Shown piece by piece: positions 1 through 11,049 of a DNA stretch of 64,000 bases. The stretch spans positions 5,973,001-6,037,000 of the forward strand of contig JANTQA010000036.1 of assembly GCA_027625915.1 (NCBI GenBank), read 5' to 3'. A program made the position numbers and the translations under genes. This stretch comes from Anaeramoeba flamelloides (lineage: Eukaryota; Metamonada; Anaeramoebidae). How positions within the stretch are numbered: the first letter of the stretch is position 1; every line of letters begins with the position of its first letter. The notes under the pieces were generated by a model. The model saw only the letters and a list, made by a program, of their open reading frames with translations, ran no database searches and was not told the DNA's origin.

Positions 1-1430
1 TTAATATGTGAACAAATTTGGGTACTTATTTGTTAAACCCTTAAAGAATTTTTATTAAAAAATTATCCGTTCAGTACGGTTTGAAAAAAAGTTTTTTTTG
101 TTCATTTTGATTTTGAACTTTGAAATTAGTAATTGTTTTATCAGCAGCCATCAAACTAATATGTGCCAAAGGATAACAATCCTTGTTTCAAAATATAATA
201 GTTTCTTCGATTTCTCTTTTTTCAAATGTAACATCCAATTGGCTACCCAGTTATATACCTAAGTTAAACTCAATTTTGAAGTTCAACCCCTTGATGTTGA
301 AGTAAATTTAAATTAGGAATGTAATATGTTGATTTTTGTTACATAATTTTCTCAATTGTTTAATTTTTAAAAATTGTATGTTTTTTTTTAATTATAAAAA
401 TTTTCATCCACAATTTACTCTTTTTTTAAGAAAAATTTTACAATTTGAATTTTATTTTTAGGATCTCTTTTTAGATAAAAGAACTTTAAGAAACCAATAC
501 CATATTTACTTAGGGTTATTTGTTGGTTTCTTGGTTCAGTTGGTATGTAGGTTTTCCATAACATAAAAACACACTTTTTATTTTGAAACACCGATTAAAA
601 TTTTCGGAAAAATTATTTTTAGAACAGAAGTTTCTTCAAAATGTAAATCTTTATGAGAAGTGAATGTAAAATAACACATTAATTAAATACACCCCATCAT
701 GATAAAACCGTAGTATTAAAAATATCTTTTGTAAAACTTTTAAGAAATACAAGTATTGAGAAATAAATTTATGATAAAATAGAAATTTTACTTATCACTA
801 ATTTAATTATTTTTTAACTCATGTTCCTAAAACACCCCGAAGAGTTTTGGGAAGCTTTTGAGTTTTTTTGAGTAATTGTTGGTAAGTATTACGGTAAATG
901 TATATGTTTGCAATTGATATTGTAAGTATTTGTGTATATTAGAAAAGGTGTGTTTGTTGTGTTGGGTTTGAGTAAATGAATTTCTCTTAACAGGGGAAAA
1001 TTAATGAATGTTTGGTTTGTATAGTCATTGGATAGGATATTGCACATCTAGGCACGATTAGATATTACTGGGCTATTTTTGGATTTAATTTAAGATTATA
1101 AAATAAATACTAATGATATACAATTGGGAATTGTCTTTACAAAGATATTTTAAATCCTTAATAAATATCATTTAGAAATGATCAGATAATCCACAGAAAT
1201 TTTAGTTACCTCTTCGTTTCATACTAAATGAATTCAATACCATTCCTTAAAATTAAAAGTTTTTGATTATTATGTTTTCCATCCAAAAAAAAAAAATGAT
1301 CTTTTATAAAAGTCCAATTTAATTATGAAACTGTGTGCGTTCATGATAGAATTTCTTAGAAGTTGTAAAAAAGTTTTTTTAAGTGGTAAAAACTTTTAGA
1401 GAATTTACCATTTTTCGAATATTTGTTAGT
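1..1430. other. AT-rich intergenic DNA, nothing recognised
   Basis: No open frame of useful length, no clear inverted or direct repeat and no RNA gene was seen. A CTCTTAACAG string near 990 resembles a splice acceptor, but no exon could be attached to it. Confidence 0.5.
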
Positions 1431-1439
1431 TCGTTCTAA

Positions 1440-1810
1440 GAGATAAATTATCAATTATCTATAGTCCATATAAAGTTACAGCAAATTTTTACTCTATCAA
1501 ATTTTGAAGCTGATATAGATTGTTTAGAAAGCAAAAAATCAGAAAAAGACAGTTATTATTGAAAAAAATTTTTCATATGTAATCTCATATTCAAGAATTT
1601 TTTTTTAAATTCAAATAATAATTTTTGGAGAATCAAAATAACTTTGAACAACAAAAATTTGATAAGAAACTAAATACAATTTACTACTAAAACAATTTTT
1701 TGATCATATCACAAGATTATTTTTCATATGAACTTTTCGTAATATCATTTTCTACTTTTCTACAATTCTATATCAGCTTCAAAATTTGATCACAAAAAAA
1801 ATCATGGTAA
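1440..1810. repeat. Imperfect foldback (MITE-like), copy A
   Basis: The left arm (about 1460-1580) and the right arm (about 1700-1805) are imperfect reverse complements. The landmark AAATTTTGAAGCTGATATAG appears at about 1499 and its complement near 1770. Each arm also carries a TTTTTCATATG-like block nearer the centre. The layout matches the foldback at 2488-2890, so I infer a family of small hairpin elements. No target duplication or coding part is seen. Confidence 0.6.
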
Positions 1811-2487
1811 CCTTAGAACGTTTGTTTTAAATATTATAAATGTGATATAAATTAATTATTCTAAATATAAAAGAATTTACATTTTATAAAACCTCATATC
1901 ATTCAAATCTTCAAAATTAAATGAGAAAATAACTAAAATTGAAAAATTAAGTTTTTTTATTAAAATTTACAATCTGAATAATTTTTATCAATTAAAAAGA
2001 TTTGAATGAATTTTAATTTGAAAATGATGTTTGATTAATTTCCTTTTTGATTCAATCAAAAAAAAATATTTTGTTAAAAAAAATTCTTTTTAGTTTCCTA
2101 ATTTTAAATTCAAAATTTTGAAAAAAATATTCAAAAGAAAGATCTAAAGAATAGAAAGTATTTATTTTATAAATTTAAACAATTAAATCTCGAATTTTGA
2201 AAAATTGAATAATATTAAATTTTGATTTAATTTTGTAATTTTAAATTATATTTTGATACTAATAATCAATCTACTTTTTTTTTCCTTGATTTTTATTTAA
2301 TATGGAAAAAGTATTATTAAAAAAAATATCCAACAATCTGAACTTTTATATCATTTTTCCTATAAAAATTTATTTGATATTTTTTTCCACATAAAAAAAT
2401 GAATATTCTAAATAAATGTGATAATTCTTAACTTTTTGTTATATTTAATTTCAGAATAAAATAATTTACTTTGATAAAAATCTACGG

Positions 2488-2890
2488 CTGTACCAAATCT
2501 ATCGTGAAATTTTTTACAATATCAATTTTTGATGTTGAAATAGATTTTTAACTGGAAGGATATAAGAATAAGAAATCTTATATTGAAAATATTTTTTCAT
2601 AAATGAGTCGATATGAAAAATAAACTTCTAATATTATTGAAAAAAAATACATTTTTTTAGTAAATATTAAGTCTGTTCCTTAAGGAATTTTTGATGTTTA
2701 GAGTCATTTTGGGGTTTGAAAATTTATTTTTTGAGAATCAGAAAAAAATCCTTGAATATTAACTCATTTATGAAGAAATAATTTCAATATGAGCTTTCTT
2801 ATTCTTATATTTAACTTTATAAAAATCTATATCAACATCAAAATTTCATATAGAAAAAATTTTTATGGTAGCTTTGGAAAGACTGTATTT
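2488..2890. repeat. Imperfect foldback (MITE-like), copy B
   Basis: The arms (about 2488-2610 and 2755-2885) pair imperfectly over roughly 130 bases. They share TTTTTGATGTTGAAATAGAT on the left and the complementary ATCTATATCAACATCAAAAT on the right, then ATATAAGAATAAGAAA and its complement, then TTCATAAATGAGT and its complement. The first landmark resembles the one in the foldback at 1440-1810, which supports a shared origin. Confidence 0.65.
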
Positions 2891-3616
2891 GAATTATCTG
2901 AATGAAATTGAAATTGCCAGAAACTAATTTAATGACCATCTTGATTTAAAGTTTTTGTCTATTTTTGAATTCTTTATAGAATGTTCAAAATATTCTCTTT
3001 TCATATGGATCATTTTTAACACATTTTATCAATTAAATTTTTAATATTTAATATAAAAAAAAATATCTCTCTCTCTCTCTCTCTTTACATGTTTCTCTTT
3101 ACTTTCTTAAAATTAAATCCAAAAAAAGATTAGATTATTTGTTTTTGATAAAAAATTCAAAAAAGTAATGATAATTATTATTTTTCTTCGATTTTATGAT
3201 AAAAAAAAAAATTGAAGAAGCTTAGTTGTATAATATTAGGTTTTATCAAAGAGCTTTTCCAATATTAGAACAAAATCTTTTTCAATAATAAAAAAAAAAA
3301 AATACAAAAAAGAAAAAACTAATCATTTTGAAAAATTTCAAATTCTAAAATAATCAGTATACAAGAATTGGAATAAATTTCCAATTATTATACACAACTT
3401 TTGAAAGTTTTCAAGTGATCAAAAAAAAGTGGACGAAATAAATATTCAAAAAAAATCAATAAAATGGAGGATCAATAACCATAGACCTATTTTTAAGATC
3501 AATTTTAAAAATATTGTATGTTCATAACTTTTGAAAATGGCCAACTCTATTCTAAACAATTTTTTGTTGTTTAAATTCAAGATCCTGGAATTGGTTTGGG
3601 TTATATCACACAGGTA
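2891..3616. repeat. AT-rich spacer with a (CT)n microsatellite
   Basis: A short CT dinucleotide run lies at about 3066-3085. The rest is A/T homopolymer-rich DNA ending at the 3' end of the minus-strand surface-protein gene. Nothing else was recognised. Confidence 0.6.
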
Positions 3617-4537
3617 TTATTCTAAATAATATTCTAATAATACAGTGAATAAAATGAAAAAAACAAGAAAAGCCAAATTCAATTTGTGATGGTTATTTGT
3701 TGAAGGAATTGTGTCAGTTTTGTTAAATGTTAATTTATCAACATACACACAGTCTTGTCCGAAATTATTGAGACCTCGAAAGATCCACTCCAGAGGTGTA
3801 TTACCCTCATTTGAAATCTTGTGACTGACATATGACCAATCTTTGTGTGTTTGATTGATTACATTTACTCTGTGATCATCAAGATAAAAAAATGTACGAG
3901 TATATGTGTTGTTTGAAAGAATCTTCCAGTAAAAGCTCACTGTTCCCTTGCCCTGAACTATCGTTCGTATCCAAGAGTGTTCAGGATAACAACAATCCCC
4001 ACTTCTTGCAGCAGATCCACCATAGTAAAATTCAAGCTTTTGGCCAAACCAATTTGAATCTCCTCCCGTTCTGATCGTTAGACCCTGGGTTTCAAGGTCA
4101 AGAGCTTCATGCAAGGGTACATTTTCCAAAAATCTGAAACGATCAATATACCCACAATCCTCTCCGTAACTCCCACTCTTGTCTTTTGTATAAACCCATT
4201 CAATCATGTGCTCTCCTTCAGACAGGATATTATAACTTATGTTTCTCCATTCTTGGCTACCAGAGATTCTCGTGATCAGTCTGCTATCAATATTAAAATT
4301 TAAATAATCACTATTCTTTTCAGAAGAAACCTTCCAGGAAAAGATTACCATTCCCTTGCCACGAACAGTCGTTCGCATCCATGATTCTTCAAGATGATCA
4401 CAAACACCACTTCTTACAGCAGATTCACCATTGTCAGTATTCATACTTTGAACAAACCACTTTGCACCCCCTCCTGTATTGATTGGGAACGTAGTATAGC
4501 CCAGAGCCTGTGTTAAGGTTTTTCCGTTGATATTACA
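3617..4537 (-). CDS. Secreted or surface protein with two MAM/concanavalin-like modules (5' end incomplete)
   Basis: This frame encodes about 306 residues from the first well-supported cysteine (4535-4537) to a TAA. Two modules repeat in tandem. Each starts with an AL...TGG...W[F]xQ stretch, then SWxRTxVxGKGxVxFxWK, then a stretch resembling EWVYxKD...GEDCGYIDRF. These patterns recur in bacterial and protist extracellular beta-sandwich modules related to MAM/concanavalin-like folds, and likely bind carbohydrate or protein. The last ~21 residues are hydrophobic after a polar NxTxxxPSTNNHHK linker, so they are either a transmembrane tail or a GPI-anchor signal. An internal ATG at 4442-4444 falls inside module 1 and is unlikely to be the true start. 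A signal-peptide-like stretch, MKLLFWKDIFVFIFF, reads on the same strand from 4725. An acceptor-like TTAACACAG lies just before the GCT CTG GGC of module 1, so a small first exon is plausible but unproven. Confidence 0.7.
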   Translation of the reverse strand, partial: CNINGKTLTQALGYTTFPINTGGGAKWFVQSMNTDNGESAVRSGVCDHLEESWMRTTVRGKGMVIFSWKVSSEKNSDYLNFNIDSRLITRISGSQEWRNISYNILSEGEHMIEWVYTKDKSGSYGEDCGYIDRFRFLENVPLHEALDLETQGLTIRTGGDSNWFGQKLEFYYGGSAARSGDCCYPEHSWIRTIVQGKGTVSFYWKILSNNTYTRTFFYLDDHRVNVINQTHKDWSYVSHKISNEGNTPLEWIFRGLNNFGQDCVYVDKLTFNKTDTIPSTNNHHKLNLAFLVFFILFTVLLEYYLE

Positions 4538-5480
4538 GATGACTATTTTGAAAATTTGTTTTTTTTTTTTTTTTTTTATGTTAGAATTTGATTTGGTTAT
4601 TTGATTTTTTTTTTATCAGTAAAACCAAATTCAAATGTTTGAAATTTGATATTTCTATATTTCAATCCTCATTTGTTTTTGAAAAAAATAAAAACGAAGA
4701 TATCTTTCCAGAAAAGGAGTTTCATACCCAAACAAAAAATAACCACTACACCAAGATTTATTTTAAATTTCTTTAAATCCAACATTTAAAATAAATTATA
4801 AAATATTAAAATTGAAAAAAATTATTTTAAAAGATTTTGTTAATTTTCAACAAAACTGACTTGATGTGATCTGATCAAAAAAACACACCAAATTTGAAAA
4901 TCAGATTTTTAACTTTATTAATTTTAAGAGAAAAAAAAAAAACGAAATCCAATCTGAGTAAAAGATTCTTTTATAGACAAGATCCGATTAAAATTTCCAA
5001 CTTTATATTTCTAATTAAATAAAATGGAATAGGGAGTATGAGTGTGTTTTAAATCCTATATTTTCTACTTTTAAAAAATAATACATTTCCGTTCGTTTCT
5101 CATTTTTTAATTTCTTTAATATAAATTTTGAGGAGAATATTTGAGAAAATATGACCACCCTTAGAAGTTATCTGAAGATGGAGAAATTATTTATTTTTAA
5201 AATACAGTTAAAAGAGAAAATGTCACAAATTAAAATTTTCCATCAAAGTTTCAAAAGGAAGATCTGAATAAAATTACTCAAAATATCAATTCAAATTGAA
5301 TTTGTAAAGATCTGTTTGATTTTTCAATTCACAATTAGTAAACTCAAAATAATAATTTTCATTTCGAATTAATTCACTAAAAGATAACATTTTTTCAAGA
5401 AATAATTAGTAAAATAGTTTGTTATCTTGAAATTATCATGTTCATTACTGAATTATAAAATAATGGTAACAAATAAAAAA
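4538..5480. other. Intergenic DNA with possible first exon of the surface-protein gene
   Basis: A 19-base T run lies at 4559-4577. A minus-strand ATG at 4725 opens a short hydrophobic reading (MKLLFWKDIFVFIFF then a stop) that would suit a signal peptide spliced to the gene at 3617-4537. Beyond about 4800 only A/T-rich DNA is seen. Confidence 0.35.
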
Positions 5481-5482
5481 TT

Positions 5483-5690
5483 GTTTTTGCTTTCGAATCT
5501 AAAACCCCAAAATTAAATTTTTCTGATCAATTAAAAATCTTGGTAAAAATTCTCAAATTCCAACCCTTTGATAAGACTAAGGGATTTATTTTCAAGTGAT
5601 CATTAGCAATTCTAATTGTTGTATTGACTAAATATATTAAATGTCTAAACTTTAAGAATTTAGCAAATCTATAAATCTAAATATAAATCG
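5483..5690 (+). repeat. Decayed end of the 824-bp inverted-repeat element
   Basis: Ordered islands match the left terminal repeat of the element at 6372-7195: an AATCTAAAACCC-like start, TTCTGATCAATT, then a degraded counterpart of the stretch that reads AGTTAAATATTCTGAATCC in the good copies. Spacing is roughly kept but many bases differ, so this looks like an older relic. Confidence 0.55.
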
Positions 5691-6069
5691 TTCTTACAAA
5701 AATTAAATATAAAAGGGAAAAAAAAATCTGGATTGAGGTTAATTAAAAACAAGTATGGAAATTTTCACATTTTCAGTTAATTTTAAATTTCTTTAGTTGT
5801 TCATTGTAAATCAAAAATCACATCCAAAAAAATTAGACTGATTATTTAAAAAATCAAAATAGAATTCATAATATCCAAAATAAAACCACAATTAAATCAT
5901 GTTCAATTGTACCAAAATTGAGTTTTAATTCTAAACATTAGTAAAAGTGATTTTTTTAGGATTTTTGGATGATATGAAGTTTTGATTCTTATGAAATTAA
6001 CTTTTGTTGTTTAGTAATGGGTATTATTTCGGTTCTAGTACTCTCAATTTCAGATATCTTTATTGATCA

Positions 6070-6350
6070 GTAAACAATACTATTATTTTCCAATTAAAAA
6101 ATGAAAATTTTTAGTTCAAATTCCAAAATATTTTTTCTAGTTTATAAGTCAAAGTAAATCCAAAGATCTTGTATACATCGTTTAGAAATGATATTTTTAG
6201 GCAATAAATTAAACTTCCTTCTTGAACACCAAAACAAAATTTTTACTCTGCTAATTTGGTTGTAGTAGCAATAATTAATATTCATTTTGGAAATTGAAAT
6301 AAAAATTTTCATTTATTAATTTGAAAATAACAGTAAATAAAAAAATAATT
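6070..6350 (+). repeat. Single unit of the 221-bp repeat
   Basis: This runs from ACTATTATTTTCCAATT near 6082 through GAAATGATATTTTTAGGCAA to AATATTCATTTTGG. It then enters a partial second unit that breaks at AAAATTTTCATTTAT...AACAGTA. The array at 26800-27940 has the same unit about three times and ends with the same partial tail. The copies probably differ by tandem expansion or loss. Confidence 0.75.
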
Positions 6351-6371
6351 AAAATATTTTGCTTTTCACTA

Positions 6372-7195
6372 ACTGTCAAATCTAAAACCCGGAAATTTCT
6401 GAAACCCGGTAATTCCATTTTTCTGATCAATTGTAAATATTAGTAAAAAGTCAAAAATATACTCCCATTTTACAGACAAAAAACCCAATTACCCAGCAAC
6501 TTATAACCTTTCCAATTGGGTTATTAGTTAAATATTCTGAATCCATTAATTTTAACTCTTTGGTGAATTCAGAAATCAAAAAAATCCAAAATTTGTAAAA
6601 TTAATTGAGAACATTACTGAAAATGAAAATCCACTTTTGATTTTAAATTTTGAAATAAAAAACATTTTCATACTTTTAAAATATTTGAAAGAATTTGAAT
6701 TTGAGAGAGGTGTTTGATTATTGTAAATTTTCATGAAATTATGAAAACAATTTTGTCAAAAAAATAAATCCTCTAAGGTTCCCAATAGAAATTTAAAATT
6801 TTGAAAAAATTATTAAAAGAAAGATATAAAGTAAATAAAACTCTTATTTCATAAATGATGTAACAAAATAATTCTTATAAAGATGATTCCTAATAAATTT
6901 AGAATTTATCTAAAGGGAAAATCGCAATAAATTTGATTTTCAATTTTCAGTAATGTTCTCAATTAATTTTACAAATTTTGGATTTTTTTGATTTCTGAAT
7001 TCACCAAAGAGTTAAAATTAATGGATTCAGAATATTTAACTAATACCACAGTTGGAAAGGTTATAAGTTGCTGGGTAATTGGGTTTTTTGTCTGTAAAAT
7101 GGGAGTATATTTTTGACTTTTTACTAATATTTACAATTGATCAGAAAAATGGAATTACCGGGTTTCAGAAATTTCCGGGTTTTAGGTTTGACAGT
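6372..7195 (+). mobile_element. 824-bp long-terminal-inverted-repeat element, copy 1 (non-autonomous DNA transposon)
   Basis: The ends begin ACTGTCAAAYCTAAAACCCG and pair as terminal inverted repeats over about 260 bases (6372-6630 and 6935-7195) with only a few mismatches. The internal ~300 bases are A/T-rich with no credible gene. A second copy in opposite orientation spans 34629-37022 and carries a LINE; without that insert it is also 824 bp. I could not settle a target duplication, so the superfamily is open. An open frame crossing the right arm (7079-7405) is an artefact of the repeat. Confidence 0.85.
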
Positions 7196-8001
7196 CAATA
7201 CATCAATTTTTTTCGATTTGACAATTTTGTGAGAAATAATATTAGAGAAACTGATTGGAAAATAAAAATGGAATTAAATGTGATTATTTCTCAGATAAAT
7301 GATGAATTTATTTGCAATCACCTTTTTGATGATTTTTTTGTTTTAAATTCAATCAATAAGAATTTTACTTTTCACAAGATCTTTCCTTTAATAATTTTTA
7401 TATAAACGGTTAAGTTAGTGAATTTTTATTGAGAAAATATTTTTTCTGGATTTAATATAAATTCAAAATAATCAAAAACTTTTATCAACAGGTAATTCAT
7501 TCAAATCATTGGAATTGATTAAAAATAATTCAGATTGTAAAAATTTATTTTCAAAATTATAGTTTTGTTTTGTTTCATTTTCTCTATTGATTTTGTAGAT
7601 TTAAGATTTTTTTTTAATTACAACATTAACCAAGGGTTAAGAATATTGAATTTTTCAATTAGGTTGATTTTTTTTGGTCAGAAAATTTTCAACAAAATTT
7701 AATTTACAAAAAAAACCTCAAATTAAGGCACAAAATTTGGATTTTTTTTTTACATAAATTATATTACTAGGATCGGAATTTTTGTACTTTATTTTTGAAT
7801 TGTTAAGTAGATTAATTTTCGTTTGAACTTTGTATCTTTAAAGTGAAACTGGTAGTAACAATAAGGTTAAAATTCAAAAGTTGTGAATCTTAAAACAATA
7901 TCTTTAATTCCTACGGTTGAGGGTTACTCAATGGTATATAATTCACATTCCTAAAATTTGAAAAGAACCAAAATCAAAAATAGGCATAAAAAAAAAACCT
8001 A
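7196..8001. other. AT-rich spacer
   Basis: Around 7680-7730 a string like CTCAAATTAAGGCACA distantly resembles the inside of the small TA-flanked MITE at 44734-44928. Otherwise nothing was recognised. Confidence 0.4.
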
Positions 8002-8460
8002 TTTTTTTTTTTTTTTATTGAGGGGGAAGTTTAGATTACACTCTAAATGCCCTTTTACTTAAATTCCCTTTCAGAAATTTAAGCGTAAAATCATAGATTT
8101 CACGATTATTAATTAACGAAAATAATTTTAAGCCATCATAATTTAAAATTATTTCATTAAAATTTAATTCTTTTAACTTTTTCAGAAAAATTAATCTATC
8201 TTTTTTATAGGAAGGACATACCCATAAAAAAGTGATCAATATTTTCTATTATTTCCTTATGTTCATATTTTAAACATAAAGGACAAAATTTATTTGATTT
8301 TTTATTTATTACATAATAATATCTATTTAAGCAGTTGGTAAATGTTCTGAAAAAAACACCTAGTTTATTATATTTTTACAAACCTAATACAAAAACACGT
8401 TTAAGTAACGGAGTATTAATGTTTTTATAATTAATCATTTTTTTTCAAATAAAAGAAAAA
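8002..8460 (-). mobile_element. LINE 3' fragment with zinc-knuckle coding relic and poly(A) tail
   Basis: On the minus strand the DNA reads through a short coding relic containing FRTFTNCLNRYYYVINKKS, then CPLC...ENIDHF...VCPSY, then LFSLINNREIYDF, and a stop at 8036-8038. About 19 bases later comes a 15-base A run (8016 down to 8002 on this strand). The C-x2-C...H-x(4-5)-C pattern near the C-terminus is typical of APE-type LINE ORF2 proteins. The first motif matches HTFTNGLNRYSYVLKKKS in the LINE at 35199-36755, so it is the same family. The fragment is 5'-truncated and frame-disrupted. No target duplication could be fixed. Confidence 0.75.
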
Positions 8461-8467
8461 AATTAAA

Positions 8468-8660
8468 AACTCAAAAAAAAAAATTCTGTTGTCCAAAATA
8501 ATGAAACTTGTGGAAAAGAAAATGTATTGATAAATTTGTTCAAATTTCACATTCAATCATTGATCGATTAAATAATAAGATATCGTTGGACCAATGTATG
8601 TGGTTTTCCCCATTAATAAACTTCAACACTAACCTTCTATCAACCATTGAAAAAAAATTC
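8468..8660 (+). repeat. Unknown coding-like sequence, copy 1 (paired with 19640-19860)
   Basis: About 190 bases align with the reverse complement of 19640-19860, including the A-rich leader (AAATAAAAGAAAAAAAT), CAAAATAATGAAA, AAATTTGTT..AAATTTCA and CACTAACCTTCTATCAA. Translation of the shared part gives VLINLFKFH-type residues here and TLVNLLKFHQQLLINQMIRY in the other copy. Conservation at the protein level suggests a former coding exon of an unidentified gene or transposon. This copy is interrupted. Confidence 0.55.
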
Positions 8661-8833
8661 CAGATCTAATGAAACAGATTACATAAAGAAAAAAAGGAAA
8701 TGAAAAAAAAACAAAAAAAAAATTAGTTTGTAAAAGCAAATTATATTTCCAAATTAAATGAATAATGTAGTAGTGTTATTCTTTAAACCATTTAAAATCT
8801 TTTCAAATTTTTGGAATTTAGTTTATATATATA

Positions 8834-9430
8834 AACTCTTTTTCAAAAAATGTGACTCGCTTGAAATAATAAATTGAAAAAAAAAAAAATTATCCTTTAG
8901 TATTCAAGAACAATTAATAACTAAATATGATTTGTAATTCACTTTTAAGTCATTCTAAATCTATAAAAGCCTGATATATTAAAAATTAATAAAAATAAAA
9001 CCAAAAACTAAAAAAAAGAGAGTCACAATTATTGAAATTAGCATTACCCATTTTTTATTACTGAACTTTCACTAAAAAAAAGTTGAACAACAAGATTTTT
9101 TATGAATAATTAAATACATTGTCAAAGACATTACATAGTCTAAATTTTGTGAGTGATTATTTGTCTTTTCGAAGATCTCTTTTTTTTTCCAAATGATCTT
9201 TTTAAAAAAAAAAGAAAAAGAAAAAGAAAAAAAAAGAAAGAAAAAGAAAAACAAAAATTTGAATAAGCAAAACGAAAAAAAAAGAAAAAGAAAAAAAAGA
9301 ATTTGCAAAAATAAAAAAATGATTCTGATCCAAAAATTTGAAAATATTTTTTGTTAAGAATACTGGAATAAACCCTCAAAACAACTCCCATTAACATTAT
9401 AAAGTGAGTCAAAATTTATGAAAAATAGTT
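8834..9430 (+). mobile_element. ~600-bp TA-flanked MITE, copy 1
   Basis: The ends form terminal inverted repeats of about 30 bases (AACTCTTTTTCAAAAAATGT... against the complement of ...TTTATGAAAAATAGTT) with GACTCRCTT inside each, and TA lies just outside both ends (8832-8833 and 9431-9432). Copies occur at 10368-11001 (+) and 43199-43786 (-). The middle holds an A/G-rich simple-sequence block (about 9190-9300). TA duplication suggests Tc1/mariner-type mobilisation. Phe-rich minus-strand frames here are just the complement of the A-rich block. Confidence 0.8.
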
Positions 9431-9439
9431 TACTTCCAA

Positions 9440-9600
9440 AATAAGAATATATTTAATTATGAAATTGACCATTCTTGTTGAGAATTTTATACCAATGCTC
9501 TTATGGTTAGAGAACTTAAGGAAATAAACAAAAACCAATAATAAAAAATTGAAAATAAAAAAAAAACATAAAAAAGCAAATATATTTAAAATTTCTGATA
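9440..9600 (+). mobile_element. LINE 3' fragment (same family)
   Basis: Translation gives LVENFIPMLLWLENLRK and a stop, matching LVENFSLKLLWLENLR followed by a stop in the LINE at 35199-36755. The A-rich tract after the stop is also alike. It starts just after the MITE end at 9430. Confidence 0.65.
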
Positions 9601-9889
9601 ACATAAACCATCACTCTTTGTGTTATTATTTTAATTGTTTTTGAATACTTATATTTTGAGAAATTAAGTAAAAAAATATTAATTATTTTATTCAATTGTT
9701 TCTAATCAATTAAATCATACCAAATACAGAACATCGATTATTAAACATATATAGTGGAAGTGTTATTTATTATTGATAATAAACTCTTTTTCAGTTAAAA
9801 ATTCCCAGCAATATTGAACAAAAGAACAGATTCGATGAGTTTAATTTATTACATTTCTCACAAAATAAATTTTCAATTTTTCAATCAAA
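9601..9889. other. AT-rich spacer
   Basis: An AAACTCTTTTTCAG string near 9781 resembles the terminal motif of the ~600-bp MITE, but no second end was found. Nothing else was recognised. Confidence 0.35.
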
Positions 9890-10365
9890 TTAGTTTTTTC
9901 TAATTTAGTAAATCATTGTTTTAAATCTGATTATTTTTTCAATTTTTTAAAAATTTGTTTTTTGTATTTTGATTTTTTCTTTTTTTTTTTTTATTTAAAT
10001 TAAAAAAAAAAATGTTTAAGATTCGAAATAAAAATACAAAAAAATGAAAATTTGAAATTATTTTTGAAATTCACAAATTTACTATTCAAAGAAAAATCTT
10101 GTTATCAACAATTTTAATTTTGCAAAGAAATTTATAAATTTTAAATAAGACAATCCAATGAAAAGGGAACTAAAAATTTTTTTAACTTTTTTTTTTTTGA
10201 AATTTATGGTTTTTTCAGGTATTTGTTTATAAATCTCAACTCTAAACCTGAAATTTATTATTTCTATTATTTCTAAACAATCTTATTTTGGTGGATTCTA
10301 TAAAAAAAAAAAGGTTATTTTTTGATTTTTGACTTGTCTATTAAATTGGAATGGGGTTTAATATT
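9890..10365 (+). repeat. Dispersed repeat, pair with 55110-55575
   Basis: Colinear islands are shared with 55110-55575: the TTTTTTCTAATTT start, AAAAAAATGTTT, CCAATGAAAA with a T run after it, TATTATTTCTA..CAATC, and GGGGTTTA at the end. Both copies lack a coding frame. Divergence is high, so the copies are old. Confidence 0.6.
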
Positions 10366-10367
10366 AA

Positions 10368-11001
10368 GTATATTTTAAAAATTGTCATCCACCTGAAATA
10401 ATAAATTGAAAAATAAATAAAAATTCATTAGTATTTAAGAACCTCGAATAATTAAATCTGATTTTTAATTCATTTTGAAATCATTCTAAATATATAATAA
10501 CTCTATATTGTTAAAATTAAAAAATACAATTCCAAAAAAGAAAAAAAATAACTCATAATTTTTAAAATGAGCATAATCAATTTTTTAAATTCCTTAACTT
10601 TTACTTAAAAAAAGTTGTTAACAAGAAGAATTTGTACAAATAATTAAATTCATTTAAAAAGATATCACATAGTCACAATTTTCGATATTTTTATTTGTCT
10701 TTTCGAAGATCTTTTTTTTTTTCTACTTGATCTTTTGGAAAAAAACAAAAGTAAAAAAGAAATTGAAAAATTAGTAAAAATTTATCTAAAAAATAAAGAA
10801 AAAGTCAAAAAAAAAACAAAAGGAAAAAGAATATAAAAAAAACCAAAAATTTGAAAAAATAAAATAATTTTCAAAAGTAAAAAAAAATATTCTAAATCGA
10901 GAAATTGGAAAATATTTTTTTAATAATAATATTGGAATAAACCCTCAAAACAACTTCCATGAAGATTATAAAGTGAGTAAAAATTTTTGAAAAATATTTT
11001 A
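10368..11001 (+). mobile_element. ~600-bp TA-flanked MITE, copy 2 (worn)
   Basis: This aligns with 8834-9430 through GAAATAATAAATTG, TTTGTCTTTTCGAAGATC and TGGAATAAACCCTCAAAACA. Its ends are more degraded (ATTGTCATCCACCTG in place of ATGTGACTCGCTTG), and the internal A-rich block has a different repeat structure. It is the oldest looking of the three copies. Confidence 0.7.
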
Positions 11002-11049
11002 CATTCAAACGCTTTAGACATGTGTAATAGAACTATTTCAACTGGAAAA

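Noticed and set aside
7079-7405. 108-codon open frame on the plus strand
   Set aside because: It runs through the terminal repeat of the 824-bp element and recurs, altered, at the second copy (36907-37179). It is a by-product of the repeat.
9072-9412. Phe-rich minus-strand frames
   Set aside because: They are the complement of the A/G-rich block inside a MITE.
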